Assembly: GCF_018688155.1 (NCBI RefSeq)
Contig: NZ_CP061312.1
Location: forward strand, 682,001-746,000
Source of the DNA: Polynucleobacter sp. AP-Sving-400A-A2
Lineage (GTDB): Bacteria; Pseudomonadota; Gammaproteobacteria; Burkholderiales; Burkholderiaceae
DNA length: 64,000 nt
Direction: 5' to 3'
Shown here: in pieces, positions 50,905 through 61,742 of the stretch
Numbering within the stretch: the first letter of the stretch is position 1
How the letters are laid out: the number at the start of each line of letters is the position of its first letter
Notes under the pieces: generated by a model
Seen by the model: only the letters and a program-made list of their open reading frames with translations
What the model was told of the DNA's origin: nothing
Database searches by the model: none
Position numbers and translations under genes: made by a program

Positions 50905-51395
50905 TGCGACACATTATTTCTGTATTGATAGAGAACGAGCCGGGGGCACTATCTCGTGTGGTCGGTTTATTTTCTGCGCGTGGTTACAACATTGAAGCCT
51001 TGAGCGTTGCACCAACCGAAGATCCATCCTTGTCCCGCATGACAATTGTCACTCTTGGCTCTGAGGATGTGATTGAGCAAATCACTAAACACTTGAATCG
51101 CTTAGTTGAGGTGGTGAAGGTGTTTGATTTGACTGAAGGTCCTCATATTGAGCGTGAGCTCATGATGATCAAAGTGCGCGCAGTAGGTAAAGAGCGTGAA
51201 GAATTGAAACGTACAACGGATATCTTCCGTGGTCGCATCATTGATGTGACTGATAAGAGTTACACCATTGAATTAACTGGTGATGGCGCCAAATTAGATG
51301 CCTTCATTGATTCGATTGATCGTGCATCGATTTTAGAAACTGTCCGTTCGGGTGGTTCTGGTATTGGGCGCGGTGAACGCATTCTGAAGGTTTAA
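50904..51395 (+). CDS. ilvN: Acetolactate synthase small (regulatory) subunit
   Basis: 163 aa. ACT domain at the N-terminus (MRHIISVLIENEPGALSRVVGLFSARGYNIEALSVAPTEDPSLSRMTIVT), which binds valine for feedback inhibition, and the ALS_ss_C domain with KVRAVGKEREELKRTTDIFRGRIIDVTDKSYTIELTG. Length is that of the IlvH/IlvN 160-aa class. Coupled to ilvB. Confidence 0.95.
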   Translation: MRHIISVLIENEPGALSRVVGLFSARGYNIEALSVAPTEDPSLSRMTIVTLGSEDVIEQITKHLNRLVEVVKVFDLTEGPHIERELMMIKVRAVGKEREELKRTTDIFRGRIIDVTDKSYTIELTGDGAKLDAFIDSIDRASILETVRSGGSGIGRGERILKV

Positions 51396-51404
51396 TTTTT
51401 TTAA

Positions 51405-52463
<1,059 letters not shown>

Positions 52464-52515
52464 GTAAATAGTAGTTAGAAACTAATAGCAGTAATTAAAA
52501 AGGCTCAGAACAAAG

Positions 52516-53163
52516 ATGATGTATCCGCACCCCATTATTGCGAAAGAAGGTTGGCCGTATTTGGCATTAGTGGGGGCTGTTACTTTGCTGGTCCACTATC
52601 TTGGTGGCATTGCATGGTCATGGCCTTTGTGGATCATCTTTATCTTTGTTCTGCAGTTCTTCCGCGATCCGCAGCGTATTGCTGCCATAGGTCGTGATCT
52701 AGTTTTATCTCCTGCTGATGGTCGTATCGTCGTAGTAGAAAAAGCAAACGATCCTTATGCGGGTCGTGAAGCTTTGAAGATTAGTGTTTTTATGAACGTA
52801 TTTAACGTTCACTCCAACCGTAGTGCAGTCAACGGTACGGTAAAAGAGATTCAGTATTTCCCTGGCAAGTTTGTCAATGCCGATTTAGATAAAGCCTCTA
52901 CTGAGAATGAACGTAATGCCGTTGTGATTGATGCCAATGGCCAAATCGTGACTCTGGTTCAGGTTGCAGGTCTGATTGCTCGCCGCATTCTTTGTTATAT
53001 CCATGTTGGCGATAAACTTAAAGCGGGAGAGCGTTATGGCTTTATTCGCTTTGGCTCCCGTGTCGATGTATATTTACCTTTAACAGCTGAGCCTTTAGTC
53101 AGCGTTGGCGATAAAGTTTTCGCTACGAACACCGCATTAGCTCGTGTACCCGGCTTAGATTAA
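52516..53163 (+). CDS. psd: Phosphatidylserine decarboxylase proenzyme
   Basis: 215 aa, a short type II-like form. Makes phosphatidylethanolamine. Two N-terminal membrane segments ([34 protein letters not shown]), [12 protein letters not shown] and [21 protein letters not shown], then [25 protein letters not shown]. The self-cleavage Ser lies in the FGSRVDVY motif (the LGST-like site), forming the pyruvoyl group. pssA follows, so both phosphatidylethanolamine steps are linked. Confidence 0.94.
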   Translation: MMYPHPIIAKEGWPYLALVGAVTLLVHYLGGIAWSWPLWIIFIFVLQFFRDPQRIAAIGRDLVLSPADGRIVVVEKANDPYAGREALKISVFMNVFNVHSNRSAVNGTVKEIQYFPGKFVNADLDKASTENERNAVVIDANGQIVTLVQVAGLIARRILCYIHVGDKLKAGERYGFIRFGSRVDVYLPLTAEPLVSVGDKVFATNTALARVPGLD

Positions 53164-53190
53164 TTAAGCCGCTCTAACTAGGAATATTCT

Positions 53191-54054
53191 TTGCCTACAT
53201 TTCGCCGTCGTGGCCGTATCGATCGCAGTCGCCTAGCGAACTCCCGTACTGATCGCACTCAGGGTGAGTGGGCAGAGGACTTGGGAGATGGGATTGATTT
53301 TGAAGTGGAAGAGTTGCACGTAGATAAGCCACGTAAACGTAGCAAAGGCATTTACTTACTTCCCAATGCATTTACTACCGCAGCCTTATTCTGCGGTTTC
53401 TTTGCCATCGTTAATGCGATGAACCACCAGTTTGAGATGGCTGCTATTGCCATCTTTGCATCTTTAGTTTTGGATGGCATGGATGGTCGCGTTGCTCGTA
53501 TGACGAATACCCAAAGTGCTTTCGGTGAGCAGTACGATTCTTTGGCTGACATGGTTTCATTTGGTGTGGCGCCAGCCTTAGTTGCTTACGAATGGGCTTT
53601 AAAAGACTTAGGTAAGTGGGGTTGGTTGGCTGCCTTTACCTACTGTGCAGGAGCAGCTTTGCGTCTGGCGCGCTTCAACGTTAATACTGGCGTGGTAGAT
53701 AAGAAGTTTTTCCAGGGCCTACCTAGTCCAGCCGCTGGCTCTTTAATGGCCGGTTTTATATGGCTGGCTGATGACAATAAAATTCCAGTACGCGACAGTG
53801 CCATCCCTTGGATCACTTTCTTTTTAGCTGTTTATGCTGGCTTGACCATGGTATCTAATGCTCGCTTTTACAGTGGCAAGGCTTTGGATGTGCGCTACCG
53901 CGTACCTTTTGGCGTCATGGTTCTGATGATTCTGACCTTTGTTCTGATTTCTTCTAATCCGCCTTTAACCCTGTTTGGTCTCTTTGTGGTGTATTCCATC
54001 TCGGGTTATGTGATTTGGGCTTGGGAGCATCTAAGCGGCCGTCGTTTTAGCTAA
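53191..54054 (+). CDS. pssA: CDP-diacylglycerol-serine O-phosphatidyltransferase
   Basis: 287 aa with a TTG start (PTFRRRGRIDRS, preceded by an AGGAAT sequence). The CDP-alcohol phosphatidyltransferase motif D-G-x2-A-R-x8-G-x3-D-x3-D is seen in LDGMDGRVARMTNTQSAFGEQYDSLADMVSFGVAPALVAY. Several membrane segments follow. The basic N-terminal extension of about 50 residues is unusual but found in betaproteobacterial PssA. Together with psd it makes phosphatidylethanolamine. Confidence 0.95.
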   Translation: MPTFRRRGRIDRSRLANSRTDRTQGEWAEDLGDGIDFEVEELHVDKPRKRSKGIYLLPNAFTTAALFCGFFAIVNAMNHQFEMAAIAIFASLVLDGMDGRVARMTNTQSAFGEQYDSLADMVSFGVAPALVAYEWALKDLGKWGWLAAFTYCAGAALRLARFNVNTGVVDKKFFQGLPSPAAGSLMAGFIWLADDNKIPVRDSAIPWITFFLAVYAGLTMVSNARFYSGKALDVRYRVPFGVMVLMILTFVLISSNPPLTLFGLFVVYSISGYVIWAWEHLSGRRFS

Positions 54055-54082
54055 TTTGCAATATTTAGGTTATATTTAATCC

Positions 54083-54157
54083 ATGTTGATGAATTTCCCC
54101 CTCTCTAAATTGCTTCTACTCGCACTAAGCCTACAGCTTGGGGCAGGTAAGGCCTAA
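54083..54157 (+). CDS. leuL: Leucine-rich leader peptide of leuA
   Basis: A 24-codon frame MLMNFPLSKLLLLALSLQLG... and stop, with nine Leu, four of them consecutive (TTG CTT CTA CTC) and three more shortly after. Such a peptide just ahead of leuA, followed by a hairpin terminator, is the pattern of leucine attenuation: ribosomes stall at Leu codons when leucyl-tRNA is scarce. Too short for standard gene calling. No good Shine-Dalgarno is seen (AATCC before ATG). Confidence 0.75.
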   Translation: MLMNFPLSKLLLLALSLQLGAGKA

Positions 54158-54198
54158 GCTAATGAGATTAAAGTAATTCATTAGCCACGACATACCAG

Positions 54199-54226
54199 CC
54201 CCAGCAAATTGCTGGGGTTTTTTGTT
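54199..54226 (+). terminator. Attenuator terminator before leuA
   Basis: CCCCAGC-AAATT-GCTGGGG hairpin followed by TTTTTTG, 80 bp upstream of leuA. Confidence 0.8.
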
Positions 54227-54305
54227 TTTAGGCTTAGCAATTGATAATTAGTCAGCACGAATCAGCAGTCAGCATAATTAAGTAATATTGAACCGGAGAG
54301 TAGTG

Positions 54306-55853
54306 ATGAGCGACAAAGTAATCATTTTTGATACCACCTTACGCGATGGTGAACAATCACCTGGCGCTTCTATGACCAAGGATGAGAAGGTTCGTATCGC
54401 TCGCCAGTTAGAGCGCCTCAAGGTTGATGTGATCGAGGCTGGATTTGCGGCGAGCTCCGAAGGTGACTTCCAGGCTATCTCTGCAGTAGCAGCAGCCGTG
54501 AAGGATTCCATTGTCTGCTCACTCGCACGCGCTAACGATAAAGACATTACTCGGGCCGCTGATGCGTTGAAAGCCGCTAATGCAAAACGAATCCATGCGT
54601 TCTTGGCAACCAGTCCATTACATATGGCCGTGAAATTGCGCATGTCTCCAGAAGAGGTTTTAGAGCAGGCTAAACGTTCTATTCGTTTTGCAAGAAACTT
54701 AGCTGAGGATGTGGAGTTCTCAGCAGAGGACGGCTATCGCTCAGAAATGGATTTCTTGTGCAGGGTAGTTGAAGGCGTCATTAATGAGGGTGCTACCACC
54801 ATCAACATTCCGGATACCGTAGGCTACGCTACCCCTGAGTTATATGGTGAGTTCATCAAGACCTTGCGTACCCGAGTTCCTAACTCTGATAAAGCTGTGT
54901 GGTCTGTACATTGCCATAATGACTTGGGTATGGCTGTCGCCAACTCTTTAGCTGGTGTCAAAATTGGTGGTGCGCGTCAAATTGAGTGCACTGTTAACGG
55001 CTTGGGTGAACGTGCTGGTAATACAGCATTAGAAGAAATTGTCATGGCCTTGCGCACGCGCAAAGATTATTTTGATATGGTGTGCGGTATTGATGCGACT
55101 CAAATTGTTCCTGCATCAAAGTTGGTCTCGCAAATTACTGGTTTTGTTGTTCAGCCCAACAAGGCAGTTGTAGGCGCCAACGCGTTTGCTCACACTTCAG
55201 GAATACATCAAGACGGCATCTTAAAGAACCGTGATACCTACGAGATCATGCGTGCAGAAGATGTAGGTTGGTCTGCTAATAAGATTGTGCTCGGCAAGTT
55301 ATCTGGTCGCAATGCTTTTAAACAGCGTTTGCAAGAGTTAGGTATTGCGATTGAAGCCGAAGCAGATTTGAATGAAGCTTTTGTCCGCTTCAAGACGCTG
55401 GCTGATCAAAAGTCAGAAATCTTTGATGAAGATATTATTGCCATCATGTCAGACTCTGCTGCAGCTGAAGAAGGTGAATTTTATAAGTTCATATCCTTGA
55501 GTCAGCATTCTGAAACGGGTGAGCGACCAAAGTCTAGAGTGACTTTCCGGGTGGGCGACAAAGAGGCCAGCTCTGAGGCTGAGGGTAACGGCCCGGTTGA
55601 TGCGAGCTTGAACGCTATTGAGCAGATCGTGAAGAGCGGGGTAGAGCAATTACTTTACTCTGTAAATGCCATTACCTCAGGTACGCAATCTCAGGGCGAA
55701 GTTACTGTCAGGCTTGCAAAGGGTGGACGTATTGTTAATGGCGTCGGTACTGATCCGGACATCATTGCGGCTTCAGCGAAAGCCTATTTATCAGCCTTAA
55801 ATAAATTACATGATCCTAGCCAAGCTAAGCTCAATGCGCAGATGACGCCTTAA
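54306..55853 (+). CDS. leuA: 2-isopropylmalate synthase
   Basis: 515 aa from ATG 54306 (GGAGAG upstream). First committed step of leucine synthesis. DRE-TIM barrel: [15 protein letters not shown] (metal Asp and catalytic Arg), [46 protein letters not shown] (metal His), then the G-G swivel and a C-terminal leucine-sensing domain ([32 protein letters not shown]). Length is the LeuA class I (short) type. Feedback and attenuation both act on this enzyme. Confidence 0.96.
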   Translation: MSDKVIIFDTTLRDGEQSPGASMTKDEKVRIARQLERLKVDVIEAGFAASSEGDFQAISAVAAAVKDSIVCSLARANDKDITRAADALKAANAKRIHAFLATSPLHMAVKLRMSPEEVLEQAKRSIRFARNLAEDVEFSAEDGYRSEMDFLCRVVEGVINEGATTINIPDTVGYATPELYGEFIKTLRTRVPNSDKAVWSVHCHNDLGMAVANSLAGVKIGGARQIECTVNGLGERAGNTALEEIVMALRTRKDYFDMVCGIDATQIVPASKLVSQITGFVVQPNKAVVGANAFAHTSGIHQDGILKNRDTYEIMRAEDVGWSANKIVLGKLSGRNAFKQRLQELGIAIEAEADLNEAFVRFKTLADQKSEIFDEDIIAIMSDSAAAEEGEFYKFISLSQHSETGERPKSRVTFRVGDKEASSEAEGNGPVDASLNAIEQIVKSGVEQLLYSVNAITSGTQSQGEVTVRLAKGGRIVNGVGTDPDIIAASAKAYLSALNKLHDPSQAKLNAQMTP

Positions 55854-55893
55854 GAAATTCTTGGCGACATCTGCAGCTTTTGCAATGCGCCTC

Positions 55894-56487
55894 TTATTTA
55901 TTCAGGTCTGAGCTCTTGTAGTACTTAGTGCCCTTGCCAGTGATTTCTGCCGCAATGCCTGAGTCTGTGAGCTGGTACATCAATACCCCTGGCGCCACGA
56001 CCACTGAATCTTGGTAGGCATCACCATCCTTTCCATATTTGGCTGCTGCCGTAACTTGACCGCCAAATGTCCATCCAGAATTTATGAAGTCATTCAGTGC
56101 GGCTTGTGTTTGAAAAACAAAAATATTTTGGAAGGACTTAATTCCAAGGCCTAAGCCGGCCTGAATCTCTGCCATATTCATATAGATCGGTTTAGCACCA
56201 TCTTTTTGGATAACGACACCGCTTCCTGTGCCTCCACCAGCAATCAATATCTTCATACCAAAGTTGCTGAAGGTCGCGTAGCCAACGGATTTCTCAATTA
56301 ACTCTTTTGCCTTGGGTTGAGCTTGGTAGAGTGCCTTTAGAGTACCTTCGCTCTTTTTGAGAATGTCCTGGCGTTGCTGGGCAATTGTTTGTTCAGCAGC
56401 AAATGGATTTGAAAATTGCGCAAAACTCAGTGATGGGGATAGAGCTAATAAACTATAGGCTAATGCTTGGACAAATTTAGTTCGCAT
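55894..56487 (-). CDS. Exported SYLF (YSC84-like) lipid-binding protein
   Basis: 197 aa from ATG 56487 (AAGGAAAAA upstream). Signal peptide FVQALAYSLLALSPSLSFAQ. The SYLF domain begins EGTLKALYQAQPKAKELIEKSVGYATFSNFGMKILIAGGGTGSGVVI, then the glycine-rich and NMAEIQAGLGLGIKSFQNIFVFQTQAALNDFINSG stretch. SYLF proteins bind phosphoinositides or lipids in eukaryotes; bacterial ones are periplasmic with unclear role. Monocistronic and divergent from the patatin-like gene. Confidence 0.9.
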   Translation of the reverse strand: MRTKFVQALAYSLLALSPSLSFAQFSNPFAAEQTIAQQRQDILKKSEGTLKALYQAQPKAKELIEKSVGYATFSNFGMKILIAGGGTGSGVVIQKDGAKPIYMNMAEIQAGLGLGIKSFQNIFVFQTQAALNDFINSGWTFGGQVTAAAKYGKDGDAYQDSVVVAPGVLMYQLTDSGIAAEITGKGTKYYKSSDLNK

Positions 56488-56572
56488 GGATTTTTTCCTT
56501 TGCTGCATTTTCGCAATGAATGAATTCCATCCTTATACTCCAACAAGCCCTTTTGTCCAATAACGATCCAAT

Positions 56573-57778
56573 ATGACTCTCTTAACTCGCTGCATCTTTA
56601 CTCTCTTCATACTGTCATTGATAGGCTGTAGCAGCTTGCAGCGCAAAGCGGCAGTGCCATCGCAGCAGATGGGACAGGCTCAAATAGCGGGCCTCAGTAG
56701 TGCGCGATATATGGTGGCCAGTCAGCCCAGTATCGATCAAATGGCCGCAGATATTCAGGCGGGATTTAAGGTGAGGGATGAAAAAACCTTAAATGCACCA
56801 GCCAATTACCTATCGCTCTCAGGTGGTGGCGATGATGGTGCATATGGCGCGGGATTATTGATCGGATGGGCTGAGCGCGGCGATCGCCCACAATTTAACT
56901 TAGTCACCGGTATCAGTACTGGCGCATTAATTGCTCCCTTTGCCTATATGGGAAAAGAATATGATCCCGTCTTGCGCGATGTTTATACAAAATATGGCCC
57001 CCAAGATATCTTCATTGAGCGCGGATTGATCTCTGGCATTTTGAGTGATGGCTTATCCGACACGACCCCCTTGTTTCAACTGATTTCAAAATACATCGAT
57101 CAAGATTTTCTGAAGAAGGTGGCACATGAGTACACCACCAAAAACCGCTGGCTTTTGATTGGGACAACGAACCTAGACGCAGGCGTACCCGTAGTCTGGA
57201 ACATGGGCAAGATTGCCAGTATTGCCACTCCAGAGGCTTTAGAGCTTTTTAGAAAAGTCATGCTGGCCTCGGCATCCATTCCTGGGGCCTTTTCTCCGGT
57301 GATGTTTGATTTTGAGGTTTCTGGCCAAAGCTTTCAGGAGATGCATGTCGATGGCGGTGCTATTACCCAAGTATTCCTATATCCCAGCGCCTTATCCCAA
57401 AGGGGAAAAGAGCTTAATGTCAAGCTGCAAAAGGAACGCAATGCTTACATTATTCGCAATGCACGCTTAGATCCTGAGTGGCGCGAGACCCAGCGGGGCA
57501 CCCTAAGCATCATCCAGAGGGCAATCTCCAGCATGATTCAGACCCAGGGTATTGGGGATTTGTACCGCATTTATCACACTACTCAGCTTGATGGAGTCAG
57601 CTTCAACCTGGCTTTTATTGGGCCAGACTTCAAGTTTCCGCATCAGACGGAGTTTGATACTGCCTATATGCAGGCTCTTTTTGATTACGGCTACAAACAG
57701 GGCCTTGGCGGCAAGGAGTGGCAAAAGTACCCTCCAGGCTATAGGCGGGGGTTTGATATGGAATTGCCTAAAAAATAG
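56573..57778 (+). CDS. Patatin-like phospholipase lipoprotein
   Basis: 401 aa. Lipoprotein signal: FTLFILSLIGC with lipobox LIGC (Cys at about 19). The patatin domain: oxyanion loop LSGGGDDGAYGAGLL (about 83-97), the nucleophile elbow GISTG (about 121-125), and catalytic Asp in VDGGA (about 262). So the Ser-Asp dyad is complete. It would act as a lipase on phospholipids at the envelope; the exact location (inner or outer membrane) is not shown. Its neighbour, the SYLF gene, is divergent. Confidence 0.92.
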   Translation: MTLLTRCIFTLFILSLIGCSSLQRKAAVPSQQMGQAQIAGLSSARYMVASQPSIDQMAADIQAGFKVRDEKTLNAPANYLSLSGGGDDGAYGAGLLIGWAERGDRPQFNLVTGISTGALIAPFAYMGKEYDPVLRDVYTKYGPQDIFIERGLISGILSDGLSDTTPLFQLISKYIDQDFLKKVAHEYTTKNRWLLIGTTNLDAGVPVVWNMGKIASIATPEALELFRKVMLASASIPGAFSPVMFDFEVSGQSFQEMHVDGGAITQVFLYPSALSQRGKELNVKLQKERNAYIIRNARLDPEWRETQRGTLSIIQRAISSMIQTQGIGDLYRIYHTTQLDGVSFNLAFIGPDFKFPHQTEFDTAYMQALFDYGYKQGLGGKEWQKYPPGYRRGFDMELPKK

Positions 57779-58004
57779 GCATTTATAAGTGTTTCCATCA
57801 TCATTCCGATATAAATCAAGGGCTTGCTAGAATATTCACCGCTCAGCCCTAAATTGAGCGCCTAGCCCCTCGGCCATGGATTTAAGGTGAATCTGCTACA
57901 ATTCGATGGCTTTGATTCTTAAAGCTTTTTTGTTTTATTTGATTAATAAATGCACGACACAAGTTGGGTGAAAGCTCAGGTGTTCGCAAGTAAGGAGTAT
58001 GAAA

Positions 58005-58274
58005 ATGGCAGTTGCTGATATTAAAACGGCGGAAATCGTCAAAGACAACGCGCGCAGCGCAAACGATACGGGTAGCCCTGAAGTTCAAGTTTCATTGCTA
58101 ACAGCCCGCATCAATGAATTAACCCCCCATTTCAAAGCTAACGCTAAAGATCATCACAGCCGTCGTGGTTTGTTGAAGATGGTTTCACGCCGCCGCCGCC
58201 TTTTGGATTACCTCAAGGGCAAGGATCTGGGTCGCTATCGCGCATTGATCGAGAAATTAGGTCTCCGTAAGTAA
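58005..58274 (+). CDS. rpsO: 30S ribosomal protein S15
   Basis: 89 aa from ATG 58005 (the ATG two codons earlier is less canonical). Domain: [70 protein letters not shown], the whole S15 signature. It binds 16S rRNA helix 22 and is placed before pnp as in most proteobacteria. In E. coli S15 represses its own translation; the short leader here does not show this clearly. Confidence 0.97.
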   Translation: MAVADIKTAEIVKDNARSANDTGSPEVQVSLLTARINELTPHFKANAKDHHSRRGLLKMVSRRRRLLDYLKGKDLGRYRALIEKLGLRK

Positions 58275-58291
58275 TTCTTATCGGTATTGCA

Positions 58292-58353
58292 ATGCCATCT
58301 ATCTTAGGGTTGTTTCCTCACCGAATCAGTCTTAAGCAGATGGCATGTTTTTT
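58292..58353 (+). terminator. rpsO-pnp intergenic hairpin with T run
   Basis: ATGCCATCT (58292-58300) and AGATGGCAT (58338-58346) pair perfectly (9 bp), plus TTA/TAA, enclosing about 37 nt, followed by GTTTTTTG. It may be a partial terminator between rpsO and pnp or an RNase processing site. Confidence 0.55.
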
Positions 58354-58378
58354 GGGCGCTTCAAGATTATTTGTGTAG

Positions 58379-58497
58379 GGGATCGTGTCATTCCAATGAG
58401 TTTCTGGGTTGTGAAATCCAGTGTCTCCCTGGAATGGCATCCCTTGTGATCTTCAAACGCTCCAGTGTTGTCGTGACACTGCTTTATCCCACGACAA
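58379..58497 (+). ncRNA. Structured pnp leader (long hairpin plus pseudoknot candidate)
   Basis: A long hairpin: GGGAT (58379-58383)/ATCCC (58439-58443), CATTCCA (58389-58395)/TGGAATG (58430-58436) and an inner CTGGGT/ATCCAG (58404-58409 with 58416-58421). Then CAGTGT (58463-58468) and ACACTG (58476-58481) form a hairpin whose whole 7-nt loop TGTCGTG is complementary to CACGACA (58490-58496). E. coli pnp is autoregulated through RNase III cleavage of a leader duplex; a similar role is inferred. Confidence 0.5.
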
Positions 58498-58545
58498 GCG
58501 TGAAATCCATGTGGCTTTTGCGTGAACAATTTGGAGAAGATCAGA

Positions 58546-60699
58546 ATGACTATGTTTAAAAAAGCAGTAAAGACGTTTCAATGGGGCAATCATCAGGTAG
58601 TTATGGAGACAGGCGAGATTGCTCGTCAATCTGGTGGTGCTGTTATCGTTAACGTGGATGACACAGTGGTGATGGGCACAGTAGTTGCCTCTAAATCCGC
58701 TAAGCCAGGCCAGTCATTTTTCCCGTTGACTGTTGATTACTTAGAGAAAACTTACGCCGCAGGAAAAATTCCTGGTGGTTTCTTCCGTCGTGAAGGTCGT
58801 CCATCCGAAGGTGAGACATTGATCTCCCGTTTAATCGATCGTCCATTGCGTCCATTATTCCCTGAAGGTTTCTTGAACGAAGTTCAGGTAGTCATTCATG
58901 TGTTGTCTATCAACCCGGATGTTCCTGCTGATATTCCTGCGTTAATTGCGGCTTCTGCAGCCTTAGCTGTTTCAGGCATCCCATTTGCCGGTCCAGTTGG
59001 CGCAGCCCGTGTTGGTTACGCTAACGGCCAATATCTCTTGAATCCAACTCGTACAGAGCAAGCTACTAGCGAAATGGATTTAATTGTTGCTGGTACACAA
59101 GCTGCTGTATTGATGGTGGAATCAGAAGCCAATCAGCTGTCTGAAGAAATTATGTTGGGTGCAGTTGTATATGGTCATGACCAAATGCAAACTGCAATCA
59201 ACGCAATTAATGAATTGGTAACCGAAGCTGGCAAGCCAGAGTGGGATTGGACTGCTGCTCCTAAAGATGAGCCATTCATTGCTAAGGTCACTGCATTGGC
59301 TGAAGCGCCATTGCGCGAGGCATATCAGATTCGTCAAAAAGGCGCTCGTTCAGACAAGCTTAAAGAAACTACTAAAGCAGTAATTGCTAAGCTTGCTGAA
59401 GAGGGTGATGTTGACGCTGTTGCCGTTAACGACATCTTGTTTGAAATCGAAGCGAAGATTGTGCGTAGTCAGATTTTGAATGGCGAGCCACGTATTGATG
59501 GTCGTGATACACGCACTGTTCGTCCGATTGAAATTCGCAATGGTGTATTGCCACGTACACACGGTTCAGCATTGTTTACCCGTGGTGAGACACAAGCTCT
59601 CGTAGTAGCTACTTTAGGTACTGCACGTGATGAGCAGATCATTGATGCGCTCGAAGGTGAGTACCGTGATCGCTTCATGTTCCACTACAACATGCCTCCG
59701 TTTGCTACTGGCGAAACTGGTCGTGTAGGTAGCCCTAAGCGTCGTGAAATTGGTCATGGTCGTTTAGCTAAACGTGCATTGATTCCGGTATTGCCAAGTG
59801 CAGAAGATTTTGCATACAGCATTCGTGTGGTTTCAGAAATCACTGAGTCTAATGGCTCTTCATCGATGGCTTCCGTTTGCGGCGGCTGTTTGGCAATGAT
59901 GGACGCTGGTGTTCCAGTTAAAGCACACGTTGCTGGTGTTGCGATGGGATTGATTTTGGATGGCAACCGTTTTGCTGTGTTGACAGACATCTTGGGTGAT
60001 GAAGATCACTTAGGTGATATGGACTTTAAAGTTGCAGGTACTGCTAACGGCATTACTGCTTTGCAAATGGACATTAAAGTTCAAGGCATCACTAAAGAAA
60101 TTATGCAAGTTGCATTGGCTCAAGCCAAAGAAGGTCGCTTGCACATTTTGAGCAAGATGCAAGAGGCGATGGGTTCAGTTCGTACTGAATTGTCTGCACA
60201 TGCTCCGCGCATGGTTTCTTTCAAGATTCATCCAGATAAGATTCGTGAAGTCATCGGTAAGGGCGGCGCAACAATTCAAGCCTTGACTAAAGAAACTGGT
60301 TGCAGCATCGACATTAAAGATGATGGCACCGTAACAATCGCTTCTACTTCTGCTGAAGGCATGGCTGAAGCCAAAGCACGTATCGAAGGCATTACTGCAG
60401 AAGCTGAAGTAGGCAAGATCTACGAAGGCCCAGTGGTGAAATTGCTTGAGTTCGGTGCTTTAGTAAATATTCTTCCAGGTAAAGACGGTCTCTTGCACAT
60501 CTCAGAAATCTCTAATGAGCGTGTAAAAGAAGTTAAAGATTATTTAGCGGAAGGCCAAGTTGTGCGCGTGAAGTTGTTAGCTGCTGATGAGCGTGGTCGT
60601 TTACGTCTATCTCTCAAAGCTGCGATGGCTGAAGAAGGTGGCACGATTGCTCCTTTGGCAGGTGCTGAAGCCGCTCCCGCATCTGGCGAAAACCCTTAA
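58546..60699 (+). CDS. pnp: Polynucleotide phosphorylase
   Basis: 717 aa from ATG 58546 (GGAGAAG upstream). Phosphorolytic 3'-5' exoribonuclease of the degradosome. Two RNase PH domains ([67 protein letters not shown], and [19 protein letters not shown]...), a helical linker, KH domain ([25 protein letters not shown], about 565-590) and S1 domain ([34 protein letters not shown]). A short Ala/Glu tail follows. rpsO-pnp linkage is conserved. Confidence 0.97.
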   Translation: MTMFKKAVKTFQWGNHQVVMETGEIARQSGGAVIVNVDDTVVMGTVVASKSAKPGQSFFPLTVDYLEKTYAAGKIPGGFFRREGRPSEGETLISRLIDRPLRPLFPEGFLNEVQVVIHVLSINPDVPADIPALIAASAALAVSGIPFAGPVGAARVGYANGQYLLNPTRTEQATSEMDLIVAGTQAAVLMVESEANQLSEEIMLGAVVYGHDQMQTAINAINELVTEAGKPEWDWTAAPKDEPFIAKVTALAEAPLREAYQIRQKGARSDKLKETTKAVIAKLAEEGDVDAVAVNDILFEIEAKIVRSQILNGEPRIDGRDTRTVRPIEIRNGVLPRTHGSALFTRGETQALVVATLGTARDEQIIDALEGEYRDRFMFHYNMPPFATGETGRVGSPKRREIGHGRLAKRALIPVLPSAEDFAYSIRVVSEITESNGSSSMASVCGGCLAMMDAGVPVKAHVAGVAMGLILDGNRFAVLTDILGDEDHLGDMDFKVAGTANGITALQMDIKVQGITKEIMQVALAQAKEGRLHILSKMQEAMGSVRTELSAHAPRMVSFKIHPDKIREVIGKGGATIQALTKETGCSIDIKDDGTVTIASTSAEGMAEAKARIEGITAEAEVGKIYEGPVVKLLEFGALVNILPGKDGLLHISEISNERVKEVKDYLAEGQVVRVKLLAADERGRLRLSLKAAMAEEGGTIAPLAGAEAAPASGENP

Positions 60700-60726
60700 G
60701 TAGTTCAGTTAGCAAGCGGAATTCAT

Positions 60727-61725
60727 ATGCGCGTAATAGAAATCAAAGAGTTTGGCGCACCAGAAATGCTGGTGTCTGCTACTCGCCCTGATCCAGTGCT
60801 TCCTAGTGCTGGGTCTGGCGAGATTTTGATTCGTGTTTTGGCTGCTGGGATTAATCGCCCTGACGTTTTGCAACGCAAAGGCCATTACCCGGTTCCAGCA
60901 GGCGCATCTGACATTCCTGGCCTTGAAGTAGCTGGTGAGATTATTGGCGGTGATTTAGCTCACGTCGATAATCTGTTTGGACTAAAGCTTGGCGATAAGG
61001 TGTGCGCGCTAGTGCAGGGTGGTGGTTATGCAGATTTGTGTATAGCTCCAATTGCCCAATGCTTGCCTTATCCAAAAGGATTTACTGATCAAGAGGCTGC
61101 CGCGTTACCAGAAACGTTTTATACCGTTTGGAGTAATGTTTTCATGCGCGGCCAACTATCTGAAGGCGAAACTTTATTGGTTCAAGGTGGCTCGAGTGGT
61201 ATCGGTGTAACCGCTATTTTGATTGCGAAAGCCTTAGGTCATAAAGTATTTGTGACTGCAGGTACTGATGAGAAGTGCGCTGCTTGTGTTGCCTTGGGTG
61301 CTGACTTGGCGATCAACTACAAGACGCAAGACTTTGTTGAAGAAGTAAAGAAGGCAACTGACGGCAAGGGCGTCAATGTCATTCTAGATATGGTTACCGG
61401 CGCTTACGTACAAAAAGAAATCGATTGCCTGGCTGATGATGGTCGTATTGTGATCATTGCTATTCAGGGTGGGTCAAAAGCTGAAGTGAGTACGAATCAA
61501 ATTTTGCGTCGTCGCTTGACCATTACCGGTTCCACATTACGTCCACGTCCAGTGTCATTTAAGAAGCAGATTACCCAGCAGTTACATGCGCACATCTGGC
61601 CTTTGCTAGATGCGGGCAAGTTAAAGCCAGTGATTTATAAGACATTCACCTTAGACCAAGCGGCTGATGCCCATCGTTTAATGGAGTCTTCTGAGCACGT
61701 TGGCAAAATTGTTTTAACTGTTTAA
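60727..61725 (+). CDS. NAD(P)H quinone oxidoreductase, zinc-free MDR (PIG3 type)
   Basis: 332 aa. Quinone oxidoreductase (QOR) family without the zinc ligands. N-terminal GroES-like domain (GEILIRVLAAGINRPDVLQRKGHYPVPAGASDIPGLEVAGEI), then ALPETFYTVWSNVFMRGQLSEGETLLVQGGSSGIGVTAILIAKALGHKVFVTAGTDEKCA, the GGSSGIG cofactor loop. The RPDVLQRKGHYP stretch marks the PIG3 (TP53I3) subgroup, which reduces quinones with NADPH. Between pnp and tpiA. Confidence 0.9.
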   Translation: MRVIEIKEFGAPEMLVSATRPDPVLPSAGSGEILIRVLAAGINRPDVLQRKGHYPVPAGASDIPGLEVAGEIIGGDLAHVDNLFGLKLGDKVCALVQGGGYADLCIAPIAQCLPYPKGFTDQEAAALPETFYTVWSNVFMRGQLSEGETLLVQGGSSGIGVTAILIAKALGHKVFVTAGTDEKCAACVALGADLAINYKTQDFVEEVKKATDGKGVNVILDMVTGAYVQKEIDCLADDGRIVIIAIQGGSKAEVSTNQILRRRLTITGSTLRPRPVSFKKQITQQLHAHIWPLLDAGKLKPVIYKTFTLDQAADAHRLMESSEHVGKIVLTV

Positions 61726-61742
61726 GTATTTAATTTAATTTC

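Larger units (their letters stand above)
54083..54226 (+). promoter_or_regulatory. leuA attenuator leader RNA
   Basis: After the leader peptide come a perfect 8-bp hairpin GCTAATGA/TCATTAGC (54158-54165 with 54178-54185) and the terminator CCCCAGC/GCTGGGG (54199-54205 with 54211-54217) with a T run. GCTTGGGGC (54136-54144), inside the last codons of the peptide, can pair with GCCCCAGC (54198-54205), one bulged T, and would stop the terminator from forming when ribosomes pause upstream. Confidence 0.65.
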
